From contig CAIKMQ010000009.1 in NCBI GenBank assembly GCA_903828565.1, positions 1 to 64,000 on the forward strand: a stretch of DNA of 64,000 bases, in the 5' to 3' direction. The stretch comes from an uncultured Leptolinea sp. GTDB taxonomy: Bacteria > Chloroflexota > Anaerolineae > Anaerolineales > Anaerolineaceae. This document shows, in pieces, positions 18,556-26,489 of the stretch; position 1 is the first letter of the stretch; the number at the start of each line of letters is the position of its first letter. Position numbers and translations under genes: made by a program. Under the pieces are notes generated by a model. The model made no database searches and had not been told where the DNA came from. It saw nothing but the letters and a program-made list of their open reading frames with translations.

Positions 18556-18561
18556 TATAAT
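18556..18561 (+). promoter_or_regulatory. -10 element 7 bases before the DinB-family start
   Basis: TATAAT is followed by TGAATTA and then the ATG at 18569. With transcription starting about 7 bases after the -10, the mRNA would begin at or next to the AUG. No Shine-Dalgarno sequence is seen, so a leaderless transcript is likely. No strong -35 is visible. Confidence 0.55.
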
Positions 18562-18568
18562 TGAATTA

Positions 18569-19159
18569 ATGAAACCTGACCACTTTTACCCTCGTATCCT
18601 TGCCCTCTCCCACATGCCAGCGGCCATCCGCGTAAAAGGGATGAACAGGCTACATCTGGAATGTGCTGAAGCGTACCTGGCAGCCATACGCAAAATTTCA
18701 GCGGAGCAGGCTGCCATCTCATGTGAGGATGGTAGAACAATTTCTGTCCTGGTAGCCCATATCGCTGAATGGGAACGATACATCATCCAATCGGTTGGAG
18801 ATGTGATCTCGGGTGTCCGCCGCCCGTTTATTCTTACATTAAAAGGATACCGGGATATGGACGGCGCCCGGCATGATTTTGATTCGATCGACGACTTCAA
18901 TGCTTTTCAAACCAAGCAATACCAAAATACCCCGTGGAGTGAGATCCAGCCGCTGGCACTCCATACCGCCGGTGCCCTGCAATCCATATTCAGCCAACCT
19001 GTCTTATTGCCGTTCGAATTAATGGAAAAGACGGCACCCTACGACTGGCATATCCCCGGCGGATCCATCATGAGCATGCCCATCATCTGGTACCTGTGGA
19101 CCGTAGTAATGGAACACGAGGTAGTGGACCACGCCCGCGAACTTGGGCTGGAGGATTAA
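18569..19159 (+). CDS. DinB-like (DUF664-type) four-helix protein
   Basis: 196 aa. The helical pattern with ISVLVAHIAEWERYI near residue 60 and a late HEVVDHARELGL helix suggests the DinB/YfiT superfamily, whose members often bind a metal through three His. Two of the expected His are visible (AHIAEW and HEVVDHA). The function is unknown. Translation probably starts without a leader. The next gene follows after 26 bases. Confidence 0.7.
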   Translation: MKPDHFYPRILALSHMPAAIRVKGMNRLHLECAEAYLAAIRKISAEQAAISCEDGRTISVLVAHIAEWERYIIQSVGDVISGVRRPFILTLKGYRDMDGARHDFDSIDDFNAFQTKQYQNTPWSEIQPLALHTAGALQSIFSQPVLLPFELMEKTAPYDWHIPGGSIMSMPIIWYLWTVVMEHEVVDHARELGLED

Positions 19160-19185
19160 TCGGATTTTTGGAAGGAGCGTATCAT

Positions 19186-19509
19186 ATGATTAAAAAATAT
19201 AAAGCTCTGCGTTTGGTTGGGTCAGTATACAAGATCGTCGGATATATCGTGTTGGTATTTGCTGTACTAGGCGCGTTGGCTTTCTGCCTGAGCGGTATCT
19301 TCGGGGGTACTGCCCTGAACATGTTCACCCAGCAATTCGGTTCCTCAATGGGCAGTGATGCCCAAAGCGGTATGGCAATCGTGGGTGTAATGATGGGTAT
19401 CTTCTCGCTGCTTTACGGTGGCGTGATCGGCATCACGCTGCTGGCAGCCGGCGAGCTAGTTTCTCTCTTAATAGATATCGAAGAAAACACCCGAGCTGCC
19501 GCCAAATAG
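19186..19509 (+). CDS. Small membrane protein of unknown function
   Basis: 107 aa from the ATG at 19186, chosen for GGAG 8 bases upstream; the 30 residues before it come from another frame of the DinB-like gene. Two long hydrophobic segments (about 18-42 and 62-92) flank a Gly/Ser-rich loop, ending in a charged cytoplasmic tail. I recognise no family. A perfect hairpin follows the stop. Confidence 0.6.
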   Translation: MIKKYKALRLVGSVYKIVGYIVLVFAVLGALAFCLSGIFGGTALNMFTQQFGSSMGSDAQSGMAIVGVMMGIFSLLYGGVIGITLLAAGELVSLLIDIEENTRAAAK

Positions 19510-19522
19510 CATGGAATATTAT

Positions 19523-19551
19523 ATCAGGCTTGGAAGTCTTCCAAGCCTGAT
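19523..19551. terminator. Perfect 13-bp hairpin between convergent genes
   Basis: ATCAGGCTTGGAA, loop GTC, TTCCAAGCCTGAT. The following TGTTTGAT is only weakly T-rich, so termination strength is uncertain, but the place between two convergent genes fits a bidirectional terminator. Confidence 0.65.
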
Positions 19552-19574
19552 GTTTGATCGTATCTCATCCATTA

Positions 19575-19988
19575 TCATGCAGATTTCTGTCTGGCGATCC
19601 GGATCAAAACATATACTCCCAGCACGATCAATATCACAGGTATCAGGATACCATTCGATACAGGGATCCAGTTACCCGCTTTTAGCGATACTACCGCCAG
19701 GATAAAAGGCCCCAGAATATACCTGCGGCCTCCGCGGATGAATGCCTGGGCAATTCCACCGGTGAGGAATATGATCCCGGCGCCGCCAACAGCCAGTCTC
19801 CAACCATTGGGTAAAACATCATTAATCCGTCCGGTACTCGGGAGCCATCCATTCAGGCCATGCAACCAGCCTATATTATCGAATAACAACATACAACCGA
19901 TCCAGATTAGAACAGACGCGGTCATGATCGTCCGCATAGTCCGGCTTATCCGGTCATCAACCGTAGTTTCAGATGTTTGTTCATTCAT
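19575..19988 (-). CDS. Small membrane protein, LiaI/LiaF transmembrane-region-like
   Basis: 137 aa with about four hydrophobic segments (about 22-40, 63-83, 88-103 and 110-130), with RGGRRY between the second and third. The layout is like DUF5668/LiaI-LiaF-like transmembrane regions. Its ATG overlaps the stop of the upstream HEAT-repeat gene (ATGA, 19985-19988), so the pair is translationally coupled and may function together. Confidence 0.6.
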   Translation of the reverse strand: MNEQTSETTVDDRISRTMRTIMTASVLIWIGCMLLFDNIGWLHGLNGWLPSTGRINDVLPNGWRLAVGGAGIIFLTGGIAQAFIRGGRRYILGPFILAVVSLKAGNWIPVSNGILIPVILIVLGVYVLIRIARQKSA

Positions 19989-21205
19989 ACAGCATCCTCC
20001 TCTTCATGAGACAGGCTATTTACGACTGAATTGGCTTTCATGCATACCGAGATATCTACGTCTACTTTGGACATTTCACTCAGAACCTGAAGCATCCTGC
20101 TGGCAAGCGCAGGAGGTAAACCTCCCTCCTGCAGGAAATTGCTGAGCGCATCGATAGCGGCAAGCCTGACGCGGGTATCCAAATCATCCGCAGCTGCCAG
20201 AATGGCAGGAATGCCGGTTGCATCCCCCAGGCGTCCGAGACCGGAAACCAGTGCCGCGCGGATATCACCATCCTCAAATTTCAATAGCTCCACCAGGTAC
20301 CGGGTTGTACCCGGAGCTTTTAGTTTTACCAGAGTATCTATTGTTTCTCGCCGGATATCCAGAGATCTGTCTTTCAACAGTTTTACCAGGCTATCTTTTA
20401 CCAATTGGTCATCATGCCTATCCTCAAACCGGCGTGATCGGCCGCGTAATAAGGGAGGGAAATCAACCAAACCAAGCGAACGCACTGCGGATAGCCGAAC
20501 TGTTTGCTCATCATCCCGTAAGGCAGCCACCAGCAGAGGGATGCTATCAGCTTCGTGCATAATACCCATCGCCCAAACCACAGCTTCGCGTTCCTCCGTG
20601 TTTCCGGTTTCCAGCAAGTGCCGGAAGACTGTCAGGTCATACCTCGCCCTCAAGACGCTTTCAGGGATCACCACATCGCGCTCCAGTGGTGGATATTCTT
20701 TTCGCCGCGGGAATAAAGCTTTTTCACCGACAGGGTAACTGTAAGGTTGATAAATGGGTTTATCGGGAGAGGCCCGTTGAATTTCACCCGGATCATTCTC
20801 TTCGGTAGGTTGCACGGGAATCGCTTCACGTCCGAATGCTTTCAGGCTGGTAACTGCTGCCTGCCGTACCCTGAGTTCCCGATCTTTTAATGCGCGGGTC
20901 AGGGCATGCAATGCCACCACGTCATCCGGCGCTGCCTCAAAAAAACTCAATCTACGTTGAATATTGGGCAGGTCTTTTACCTGGCCTAATGCGAGTGCCG
21001 CAGCCTCGCGCACAACAGCATCCGGGTCATGCAATGCGTCTGTCAAAGGAGCCAGACAATGGTATGCGCCGATCTCACCCAACTGCACCGCAGCTCCCCG
21101 GCGCACAAGGTAGTCCGGGTAACGCAGCAATGCTTTCAGGCGGATGGCATCTGAACCTGCTTCCTGCACGATCTGGGGTAATGGATTGCCGGATATGTCT
21201 GTCAT
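19985..21205 (-). CDS. HEAT-repeat protein
   Basis: 406 aa built of helix-pair repeats with the PBS-lyase/HEAT pattern, such as DPDAVVREAAALALGQV, DRELRVRQAAVTSLKAF, DEQTVRLSAVRSLGLV, DIRRETIDTLVKL and DTRVRLAAIDALSNF. Two blocks (about 20-130 and 200-380) are separated by a non-repeat Pro-rich linker (135-185). It is a likely protein-binding scaffold. No catalytic motif is visible. A 17-bp dyad lies about 120 bases upstream. Confidence 0.85.
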   Translation of the reverse strand: MTDISGNPLPQIVQEAGSDAIRLKALLRYPDYLVRRGAAVQLGEIGAYHCLAPLTDALHDPDAVVREAAALALGQVKDLPNIQRRLSFFEAAPDDVVALHALTRALKDRELRVRQAAVTSLKAFGREAIPVQPTEENDPGEIQRASPDKPIYQPYSYPVGEKALFPRRKEYPPLERDVVIPESVLRARYDLTVFRHLLETGNTEEREAVVWAMGIMHEADSIPLLVAALRDDEQTVRLSAVRSLGLVDFPPLLRGRSRRFEDRHDDQLVKDSLVKLLKDRSLDIRRETIDTLVKLKAPGTTRYLVELLKFEDGDIRAALVSGLGRLGDATGIPAILAAADDLDTRVRLAAIDALSNFLQEGGLPPALASRMLQVLSEMSKVDVDISVCMKANSVVNSLSHEEEDAV

Positions 21206-21326
21206 TCGTTCTGGCTCTTTCGGGTTACTTTCCCGCTAGTCAATAAAAAACCTGTAAGAACATAACAATATGAATCATACTAAACTGATTATTCTGATAA
21301 TACAATAGAAGAATACCCTCTCTATA

Positions 21327-21343
21327 TCACATCTTTGATGTGA
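21327..21343. promoter_or_regulatory. 17-bp perfect dyad, possible operator (copy 1)
   Basis: TCACATC-TTT-GATGTGA lies in the 218-bp spacer between elp3 (ends 21424) and the HEAT-repeat gene (starts 21205). No T-run follows on either strand, which argues against a terminator. A closely related dyad lies upstream of prs at 26348-26364. Confidence 0.45.
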
Positions 21344-21423
21344 CAAATAACCCCCCGCAAAAAAATGTTGTAGCACATTGCCCCATCTTATATTACTGAT
21401 CGCTGGCGGCATCACTGCCGTAA

Positions 21424-23148
21424 TTACTCGTTTAACGTCATTATCTGATATAAACCGCCCTGAGTAAAACCCCGTTTATGATAATAAGCACGTGTACCGA
21501 TGGCTGAAATGACCGCCAGCCGGTGGAAGCCGGATTGCCTGGCCAGATCTGCCGCCCGGTTAATCAACTCTGTCCCCAGGCCGATATGCTGCGCGGCACC
21601 TGCCTGTTCACTGCCAACAGCCAGCGACTGTCCGTAAACATGGACTTCACGAACGATCGCCGCGGCTGCCAGATCAGGGATTACAGCATCCCGCTGCGGG
21701 GGTACATCTGCCGGCAATGACAGGCGCAGGTACCCGGCTAACTGATTGCCGGGGGTATTGTACGAAAGAAAATGCTCTACGGATCGGGCTTCACCTGCCA
21801 GAGATTGCGGCTGATATACCAGGTCCTGATAAATAAGCGTCTCCGGATCCACTTTTGCATTACCTACCTCCCGGCAGCGGATGCACTGACAGGATCGCCC
21901 GCGCCGCTGCATCTCTGACAGTACATCCAGGCGCAGGGATGTACGCCGGTTCCCCTCCACAACATTGGTGCTTGGGATGTCGCGAATGACGCGATTCACT
22001 CTGCAATACGCCGGAATGGTGGCCTTGATCTCTGCCAGCAACTCCACCAGTTGATCTTCGGTATAAGGTTGGTACTCTCCCCGCAGGTAGTACTGGTACA
22101 GTTCACTGTTCTGTAATAACTGGGTCGGGTAGATCTTGATCTCATCCGGGCAGAGACCACCGATATTTTCAACATTTCCCCAGAGTTTAGCAAAATCCAA
22201 TGCATCGCTCGCCGGTGTTGCTCCCAGCAAATTGGGCATCCAGTGCAATACCACCTTAAAACCTGCAGCCCGCATGCGAAGCATAGCCTGTACGGTTTGT
22301 TGGACCGAATGCCCCCGCCGGTTCATCCGCAAAAGGCGGTCATCGAGGCTCTGCGCACCAATCTGCAGTTTTGTGGCTCCCAGGCCTCTTAACCACGCCA
22401 GCTCCGGATAGGTGATCTCATCCGGCCGTGTTTCCATCACCAGGCCGACATTGCGGTGGGGTGAATGGATGTTCTCAGCGTGGGAATTTTCCAGCTTGGT
22501 CTGTGTCTCCTCTAACGGGGGTACGACCTGTGACTGCCAGGCTGAAAGTTCACGCACCGGGTCATCCGCGCCCGGCAGCGCAGGGACTTTGGTCTGATTC
22601 ATCGCCGTAAAGCAACGTTCAACGAACCAGGCCTGGTAATCTCGCTTATACGCGGTGAAAGTACCGCCAAGTATCAGAAGCTCGATCTTATCTGTAGGGT
22701 GGCCCACCGCTTGTAAAGCCTGCAGCCGGCTCATCACCTGGGCATACGGATCGAACTGGTTCTGCAATGCCCGGCGCGCTCCCGGTTCGTCGGATAAGTA
22801 GCTTTTCGGTTCACACTCTTCTGTCGGACAGAAAATGCAATTCCCCGGGCAGGGATATGGCTTGGTGAGTACTGTCACCGTGGTCACACCGGAGAGGGTG
22901 CGCACCGGTTTCATGCGGATGGCAAGCAGCAATGCCGGGTCTTCTTCCCATTCCCCTTCTGCGATAAGTTGATTGTACAGGTATACCAGCACGTGTTTGG
23001 CCACATAACCGCCGGACGGCAGCGGATGGTGGCGGACAGCTTCACCAACTGGAATACCGGCACGCACTTCTTCCAGTACCAGCCGAGCCTGTTCCAATTT
23101 TTCCGGGGTGTATGTGCGGGCTGCCAGCCACTGTTTTGGGTCTACCAT
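21424..23148 (-). CDS. Elp3-type tRNA U34 modification radical SAM/GNAT enzyme
   Basis: 574 aa. A radical SAM domain with CPGNCIFC (CX3CX2C) ligating the 4Fe-4S cluster, followed by KIYPTQLLQNSELYQYYLRGEY and IRDIPSTNVV, and a C-terminal GNAT acetyltransferase domain (about 470-574). Elp3 makes the cm5-type group on wobble uridine of tRNA using SAM and acetyl-CoA. A bacterial Elp3 from Dehalococcoides has been characterized, so the find fits Chloroflexota. Other Elongator subunits are not expected in bacteria. Confidence 0.93.
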   Translation of the reverse strand: MVDPKQWLAARTYTPEKLEQARLVLEEVRAGIPVGEAVRHHPLPSGGYVAKHVLVYLYNQLIAEGEWEEDPALLLAIRMKPVRTLSGVTTVTVLTKPYPCPGNCIFCPTEECEPKSYLSDEPGARRALQNQFDPYAQVMSRLQALQAVGHPTDKIELLILGGTFTAYKRDYQAWFVERCFTAMNQTKVPALPGADDPVRELSAWQSQVVPPLEETQTKLENSHAENIHSPHRNVGLVMETRPDEITYPELAWLRGLGATKLQIGAQSLDDRLLRMNRRGHSVQQTVQAMLRMRAAGFKVVLHWMPNLLGATPASDALDFAKLWGNVENIGGLCPDEIKIYPTQLLQNSELYQYYLRGEYQPYTEDQLVELLAEIKATIPAYCRVNRVIRDIPSTNVVEGNRRTSLRLDVLSEMQRRGRSCQCIRCREVGNAKVDPETLIYQDLVYQPQSLAGEARSVEHFLSYNTPGNQLAGYLRLSLPADVPPQRDAVIPDLAAAAIVREVHVYGQSLAVGSEQAGAAQHIGLGTELINRAADLARQSGFHRLAVISAIGTRAYYHKRGFTQGGLYQIMTLNE

Positions 23149-23204
23149 GATTTTCCTTTGCCTGATTCTGGCGCTATCCCCTATAATGGTGCGGGAGATA
23201 CAGC

Positions 23205-23951
23205 GTGCGCGAAGAGATCGCTCTCAGATTGACCAGGCTCAATCAGGAATTTTACCAAACCTTTGCCGATTCTTTTTCCAGCACCCGTGGAACCGTACAA
23301 CCCGGGGTGCGGGAGATGATCCGGCAATACATCCCGACCGGGCCAGATTCTAAAGGCATCCGTCTGCTGGACATTGGTTGTGGTAATGGCAACCAGGCCA
23401 GGGAACTGGCTGATGCCGGCTTCCAGGGAACCTACGCCGGCATTGATTTTGCCATTAAATTATTATCCCATGCATTTCATTCAGATCAGCCGGTTCCGCA
23501 GGCACCTACTTTCATGCAGGCAGATATCACCCAGGCCGAATGGCATACCCGCATTCCCGGCGCGCCATTCGACAGAATCACCTGCTACGCCGTCATGCAT
23601 CACATTCCCGGGATTTCTCTACGCGCCCGCATCTATCGCGAAATTCACAAGCTCATCACGCCACAAGGTTATTTCATTCAGTCTAACTGGCAATTCGCTC
23701 AAAGCCCCCGCCTGCTGACCCGGGTGCAACCCTGGGAAGCCGCCGGAATTTCTGTAAAAGATGTTGAACCGGGAGACTACCTGCTGGATTGGCGGGGAGA
23801 AAATGGACGGATCGGCCTGCGCTATGTGCATCTCGCCGGAGAAGAAGAATTACGCGACCAGGCCAGGGAAGCAGGGTTTCGGATCGAACAGACACTGATC
23901 GCTGATAACCAACTGGGCCTTTACCACGTTTGGCGGCCGATCCCTGCATAA
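23205..23951 (+). CDS. Class I SAM-dependent methyltransferase
   Basis: 248 aa from a GTG start with GGGAG about 9 bases upstream and a TATAAT at about 23182. The SAM-binding motif is LLDIGCGNGNQARELA (about 50-65), followed by YAGIDFA and the post-motif ITCYAVMHHIPG. The substrate is unknown. It diverges from elp3; a role in tRNA modification is possible but not shown. The upstream regions of the two genes share about 55 bases. Confidence 0.85.
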   Translation: MREEIALRLTRLNQEFYQTFADSFSSTRGTVQPGVREMIRQYIPTGPDSKGIRLLDIGCGNGNQARELADAGFQGTYAGIDFAIKLLSHAFHSDQPVPQAPTFMQADITQAEWHTRIPGAPFDRITCYAVMHHIPGISLRARIYREIHKLITPQGYFIQSNWQFAQSPRLLTRVQPWEAAGISVKDVEPGDYLLDWRGENGRIGLRYVHLAGEEELRDQAREAGFRIEQTLIADNQLGLYHVWRPIPA

Positions 23952-23962
23952 CTGCTATTAGA

Positions 23963-24484
23963 TCAACCTGGATTCGTCAATTCTTTTACTGCCAAAATAA
24001 CAACCATCCCATAGAAGATAAGGATACCGATCACAGTGGCGAGGTTCAATGCCATTGCCACTGCCGCCATCCGTCTTTGGCTGGTACGGCGCGCCATGCG
24101 AGCCAGGATTATGCCGGCAATATTCCCTACCAGTGAACAACCAAAAGTCACAAAAGCCAGCGGGATACCGATCACCCCGATCGCCAGCGCGATAAATGCC
24201 AGTTTTTCTTTGCTCAAAGTAGCGGATACGGCATCCCTGGCCTGATGTGTCAATTCAACCACCTGCTGCATCTGATCATTAGCCGGGTTGTGTGTTTCGA
24301 TAGGCGCTACCTTTTCTGGTGGCATTTCTGTTACCGGCGGTTCAGGAGGAATGGCTTCCGCATAATAAGGGGATGGCGGGGGTATGGCCGCTCCATCACC
24401 CTGTTTAGAACCGCACCGCGGGCAAGTACTGGCATCAACAGGGATACTGGACCCACAAAACTCACACCTGGTATTCTCAGCCAT
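23963..24484 (-). CDS. Zinc-ribbon and DUF4190-like membrane protein
   Basis: 173 aa. N-terminal zinc ribbon (CEFC and CPRC), a Pro/Glu-rich linker (about 30-75), a short helix, and two membrane segments (about 95-125 and 140-165) separated by ARMARRTSQRR as in DUF4190 proteins. The function is unknown. Its start overlaps the 3' end of mutM by 8 bases, so it is coupled to that gene. Confidence 0.65.
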   Translation of the reverse strand: MAENTRCEFCGSSIPVDASTCPRCGSKQGDGAAIPPPSPYYAEAIPPEPPVTEMPPEKVAPIETHNPANDQMQQVVELTHQARDAVSATLSKEKLAFIALAIGVIGIPLAFVTFGCSLVGNIAGIILARMARRTSQRRMAAVAMALNLATVIGILIFYGMVVILAVKELTNPG

Positions 24485-25331
24485 GGTTTTCTCCTTCTGC
24501 GCTTGATATCATCAAAACCTGGCATTGCGGGCAAATATGCGTACCCCTTTGCCCCACAACCAAGCGGACTATCTTCGTGCCACACACCGGGCAGTCTTTT
24601 CCTGTTTGCCCGTACACGCGAAAAGCATGCTGGTATCCACCGCCGCGGTAGACCCAATCAATGCTAGCACCATTACGGCGAATACCTTCGCTCAACACCT
24701 CGCGGATAGCCTGGAGAAGACGGGTACATGCATCCAACCCGATGCTGCCCGCCGGCTGTAAGGGGTGGATCCCGGCTGTATGCAATGCCTCATCCGTGTA
24801 AATATTACCCAACCCGGCGATCACCCGCTGTCCTAAGAGCAACGGTTTGATCGCACGATTACTGCCTTGCAACCGCTGCCAAAAGATCTCGGCCGTCAAC
24901 AGGCTATCAAATGGCTCTGCACCCAATTCTGCCAATAACGCTTCCGGTGAATCCAATAACCAGACCCGACCGAATTTACGCGGATCATTAAACAGTAATC
25001 GTCCATCGTTATCCAACCCGAGCCACAGGCGTACATGCCGCATGCCGCTGCTTTGACCCGGTAATTGTGTGCTCAGATCCCCAGACATGCGCAGATGAAA
25101 AACCAACCAACCGAGATCCAATTTCATCAACAGGTATTTTCCCCGGCGGGTGACATTCTCGATCTTCCTGTTTACCAGCTGCGCTCCCAGTTGCTCAGGC
25201 GCTGGGTACGCCAATGTCCGCTCCCATTCCAATGATACATCGGTTATTTTTCTACCCGGTAGGGCAAAACAACCTGCGGTACCCTCCCGCAGGTTGCGTG
25301 TGATCGTTTCTACTTCTGGAAGTTCCGGCAT
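24477..25331 (-). CDS. mutM: Formamidopyrimidine-DNA glycosylase (Fpg/MutM)
   Basis: 284 aa from the ATG at 25331, because the mature enzyme must begin MPELPE with the catalytic Pro after Met; the 20-residue extension is the end of prs in another frame. Conserved points: Glu 3 in PELPEVET, the loop GRKITDV, GLGNIYTDEALH, and a C-terminal zinc finger CPVCGTKI..CPQC. It removes 8-oxoguanine and nicks the strand. The start is next to the prs stop, so prs, mutM and the zinc-ribbon gene make one operon. Confidence 0.95.
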   Translation of the reverse strand: MPELPEVETITRNLREGTAGCFALPGRKITDVSLEWERTLAYPAPEQLGAQLVNRKIENVTRRGKYLLMKLDLGWLVFHLRMSGDLSTQLPGQSSGMRHVRLWLGLDNDGRLLFNDPRKFGRVWLLDSPEALLAELGAEPFDSLLTAEIFWQRLQGSNRAIKPLLLGQRVIAGLGNIYTDEALHTAGIHPLQPAGSIGLDACTRLLQAIREVLSEGIRRNGASIDWVYRGGGYQHAFRVYGQTGKDCPVCGTKIVRLVVGQRGTHICPQCQVLMISSAEGENHG

Positions 25332-25332
25332 A

Positions 25333-26319
25333 TCACTCGTTGAACATCTGCCCCACGCTGCGACCCTCATGCGCGCGCCGGATAACCTCACCCAGCAGAT
25401 TGGAAACGCTGAGGACTTTCAAACGGTCACCGAAAACCGCCGCTTTTTCAGGTGTCATTGGAATGGTATCCGTCGTAATGAATTGCGTTACTGGCAGCGC
25501 CGCCAATCTCTCAGCGGCATTGGATGTCAGGCCGGCATGGATAAAGACCATATAGACATTTCGCGCTCCGTTTTCCTTGGCAATATTGACAGCCTGCACC
25601 ATGGAACCTCCGGTATCGACCTCATCATCCACCAGGATCACATCCTTGCCGTTGACATCGCCTATGATGGTCAATGCTTTGGATTTGGCATCATTCCCGC
25701 TGCGGCGTTTTTCGATGAACGCCATTGGTGCATCCAGGTTGGCCGCGAAATCGCGCGCTTTTTTCGCAAAACCGAGGTCGGCTGTCAGTATGACCGGCTC
25801 CAACAGGGTGGAGCGAATCTCAGCCAGGTAATCGGACATGATATGGAAAGCCGAGAGGACATCTCCGGGAATGGAGAAAAATCCCTGGATCTGGCCGGCA
25901 TGCAGGTCAAGTGTGATGTATCGGTCAGCGCCTGCGACCTCGATCATATCCGCGACAAGGCGCGCTGTGATGGGTACGCGCGGCTGGTCTTTCTTATCTG
26001 AACGCGCATAGCACAGGTAAGGGATTACGGCGGTAATCCGCGCAGCTGAATCCAACCGTAAGGTTTGGATCAGGATGAGCATTTCCATCAGGTTGCGATG
26101 CACAGGCACAGAGGTGGTTTGGATGACGTAACAATCCTGACCACGCACTGAGGAATGGAGCTTCACAAAGATATTGTCGTTGGGGAAATTAATGATATCC
26201 CGCCCGCACAGGGGGGTATGTAAATAGTCAGCAATGGACTGAGCGAGATCGGGCGTGGATGTACCGGCATATAACTTAATCTCTCCATACATCCCCACCG
26301 CGTTTCGGGCATCTCTCAT
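25333..26319 (-). CDS. prs: Ribose-phosphate pyrophosphokinase (PRPP synthetase)
   Basis: 328 aa. Class I Prs with the N-terminal FVKLHSSVRGQDCYVIQ block, the catalytic DLHAGQIQGFF, and the PRPP loop VILVDDEVDTGGSM (about residues 225-238). It makes PRPP from ribose 5-phosphate and ATP for nucleotide, His and Trp synthesis. AGGAG lies 7 bases before the ATG. A 17-bp dyad at 26348-26364 lies 29 bases upstream of the start and overlaps a likely promoter region. Confidence 0.95.
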   Translation of the reverse strand: MRDARNAVGMYGEIKLYAGTSTPDLAQSIADYLHTPLCGRDIINFPNDNIFVKLHSSVRGQDCYVIQTTSVPVHRNLMEMLILIQTLRLDSAARITAVIPYLCYARSDKKDQPRVPITARLVADMIEVAGADRYITLDLHAGQIQGFFSIPGDVLSAFHIMSDYLAEIRSTLLEPVILTADLGFAKKARDFAANLDAPMAFIEKRRSGNDAKSKALTIIGDVNGKDVILVDDEVDTGGSMVQAVNIAKENGARNVYMVFIHAGLTSNAAERLAALPVTQFITTDTIPMTPEKAAVFGDRLKVLSVSNLLGEVIRRAHEGRSVGQMFNE

Positions 26320-26347
26320 GCTTTTCTCCTCGTATCGTGCCTATAAT

Positions 26348-26364
26348 TTACATCTTTATTGTAA
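26348..26364. promoter_or_regulatory. 17-bp dyad upstream of prs, possible operator (copy 2)
   Basis: TTACATCTTTATTGTAA differs from the dyad at 21327-21343 at four positions, and the change at base 2 is matched at base 16, keeping the symmetry. It lies between prs and the convergently placed terminator of aspS. Confidence 0.4.
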
Positions 26365-26415
26365 TATAAACAAGCACCCGGTGATAATAATTTAAGTTCT
26401 CTTTCTGAATCAATA

Positions 26416-26444
26416 CAAAACGCAGCCGATCTGGCTGCGTTTTG
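26416..26444 (-). terminator. Terminator for the aspartyl-tRNA synthetase gene
   Basis: 12-bp stem CAAAACGCAGCC / GGCTGCGTTTTG with a 5-base loop, 46 bases beyond the aspS stop; the T-rich arm runs into TATTGATT on the minus strand. Confidence 0.75.
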
Positions 26445-26489
26445 GGTAGACGATCAATATGGATTCTGGTATTCAGGGTTGTCAAACCA

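Noticed and set aside
25150-26001. 283-codon frame on the plus strand antisense to mutM and prs
   Set aside because: Both opposite-strand genes have full family signatures; the plus frame has none.
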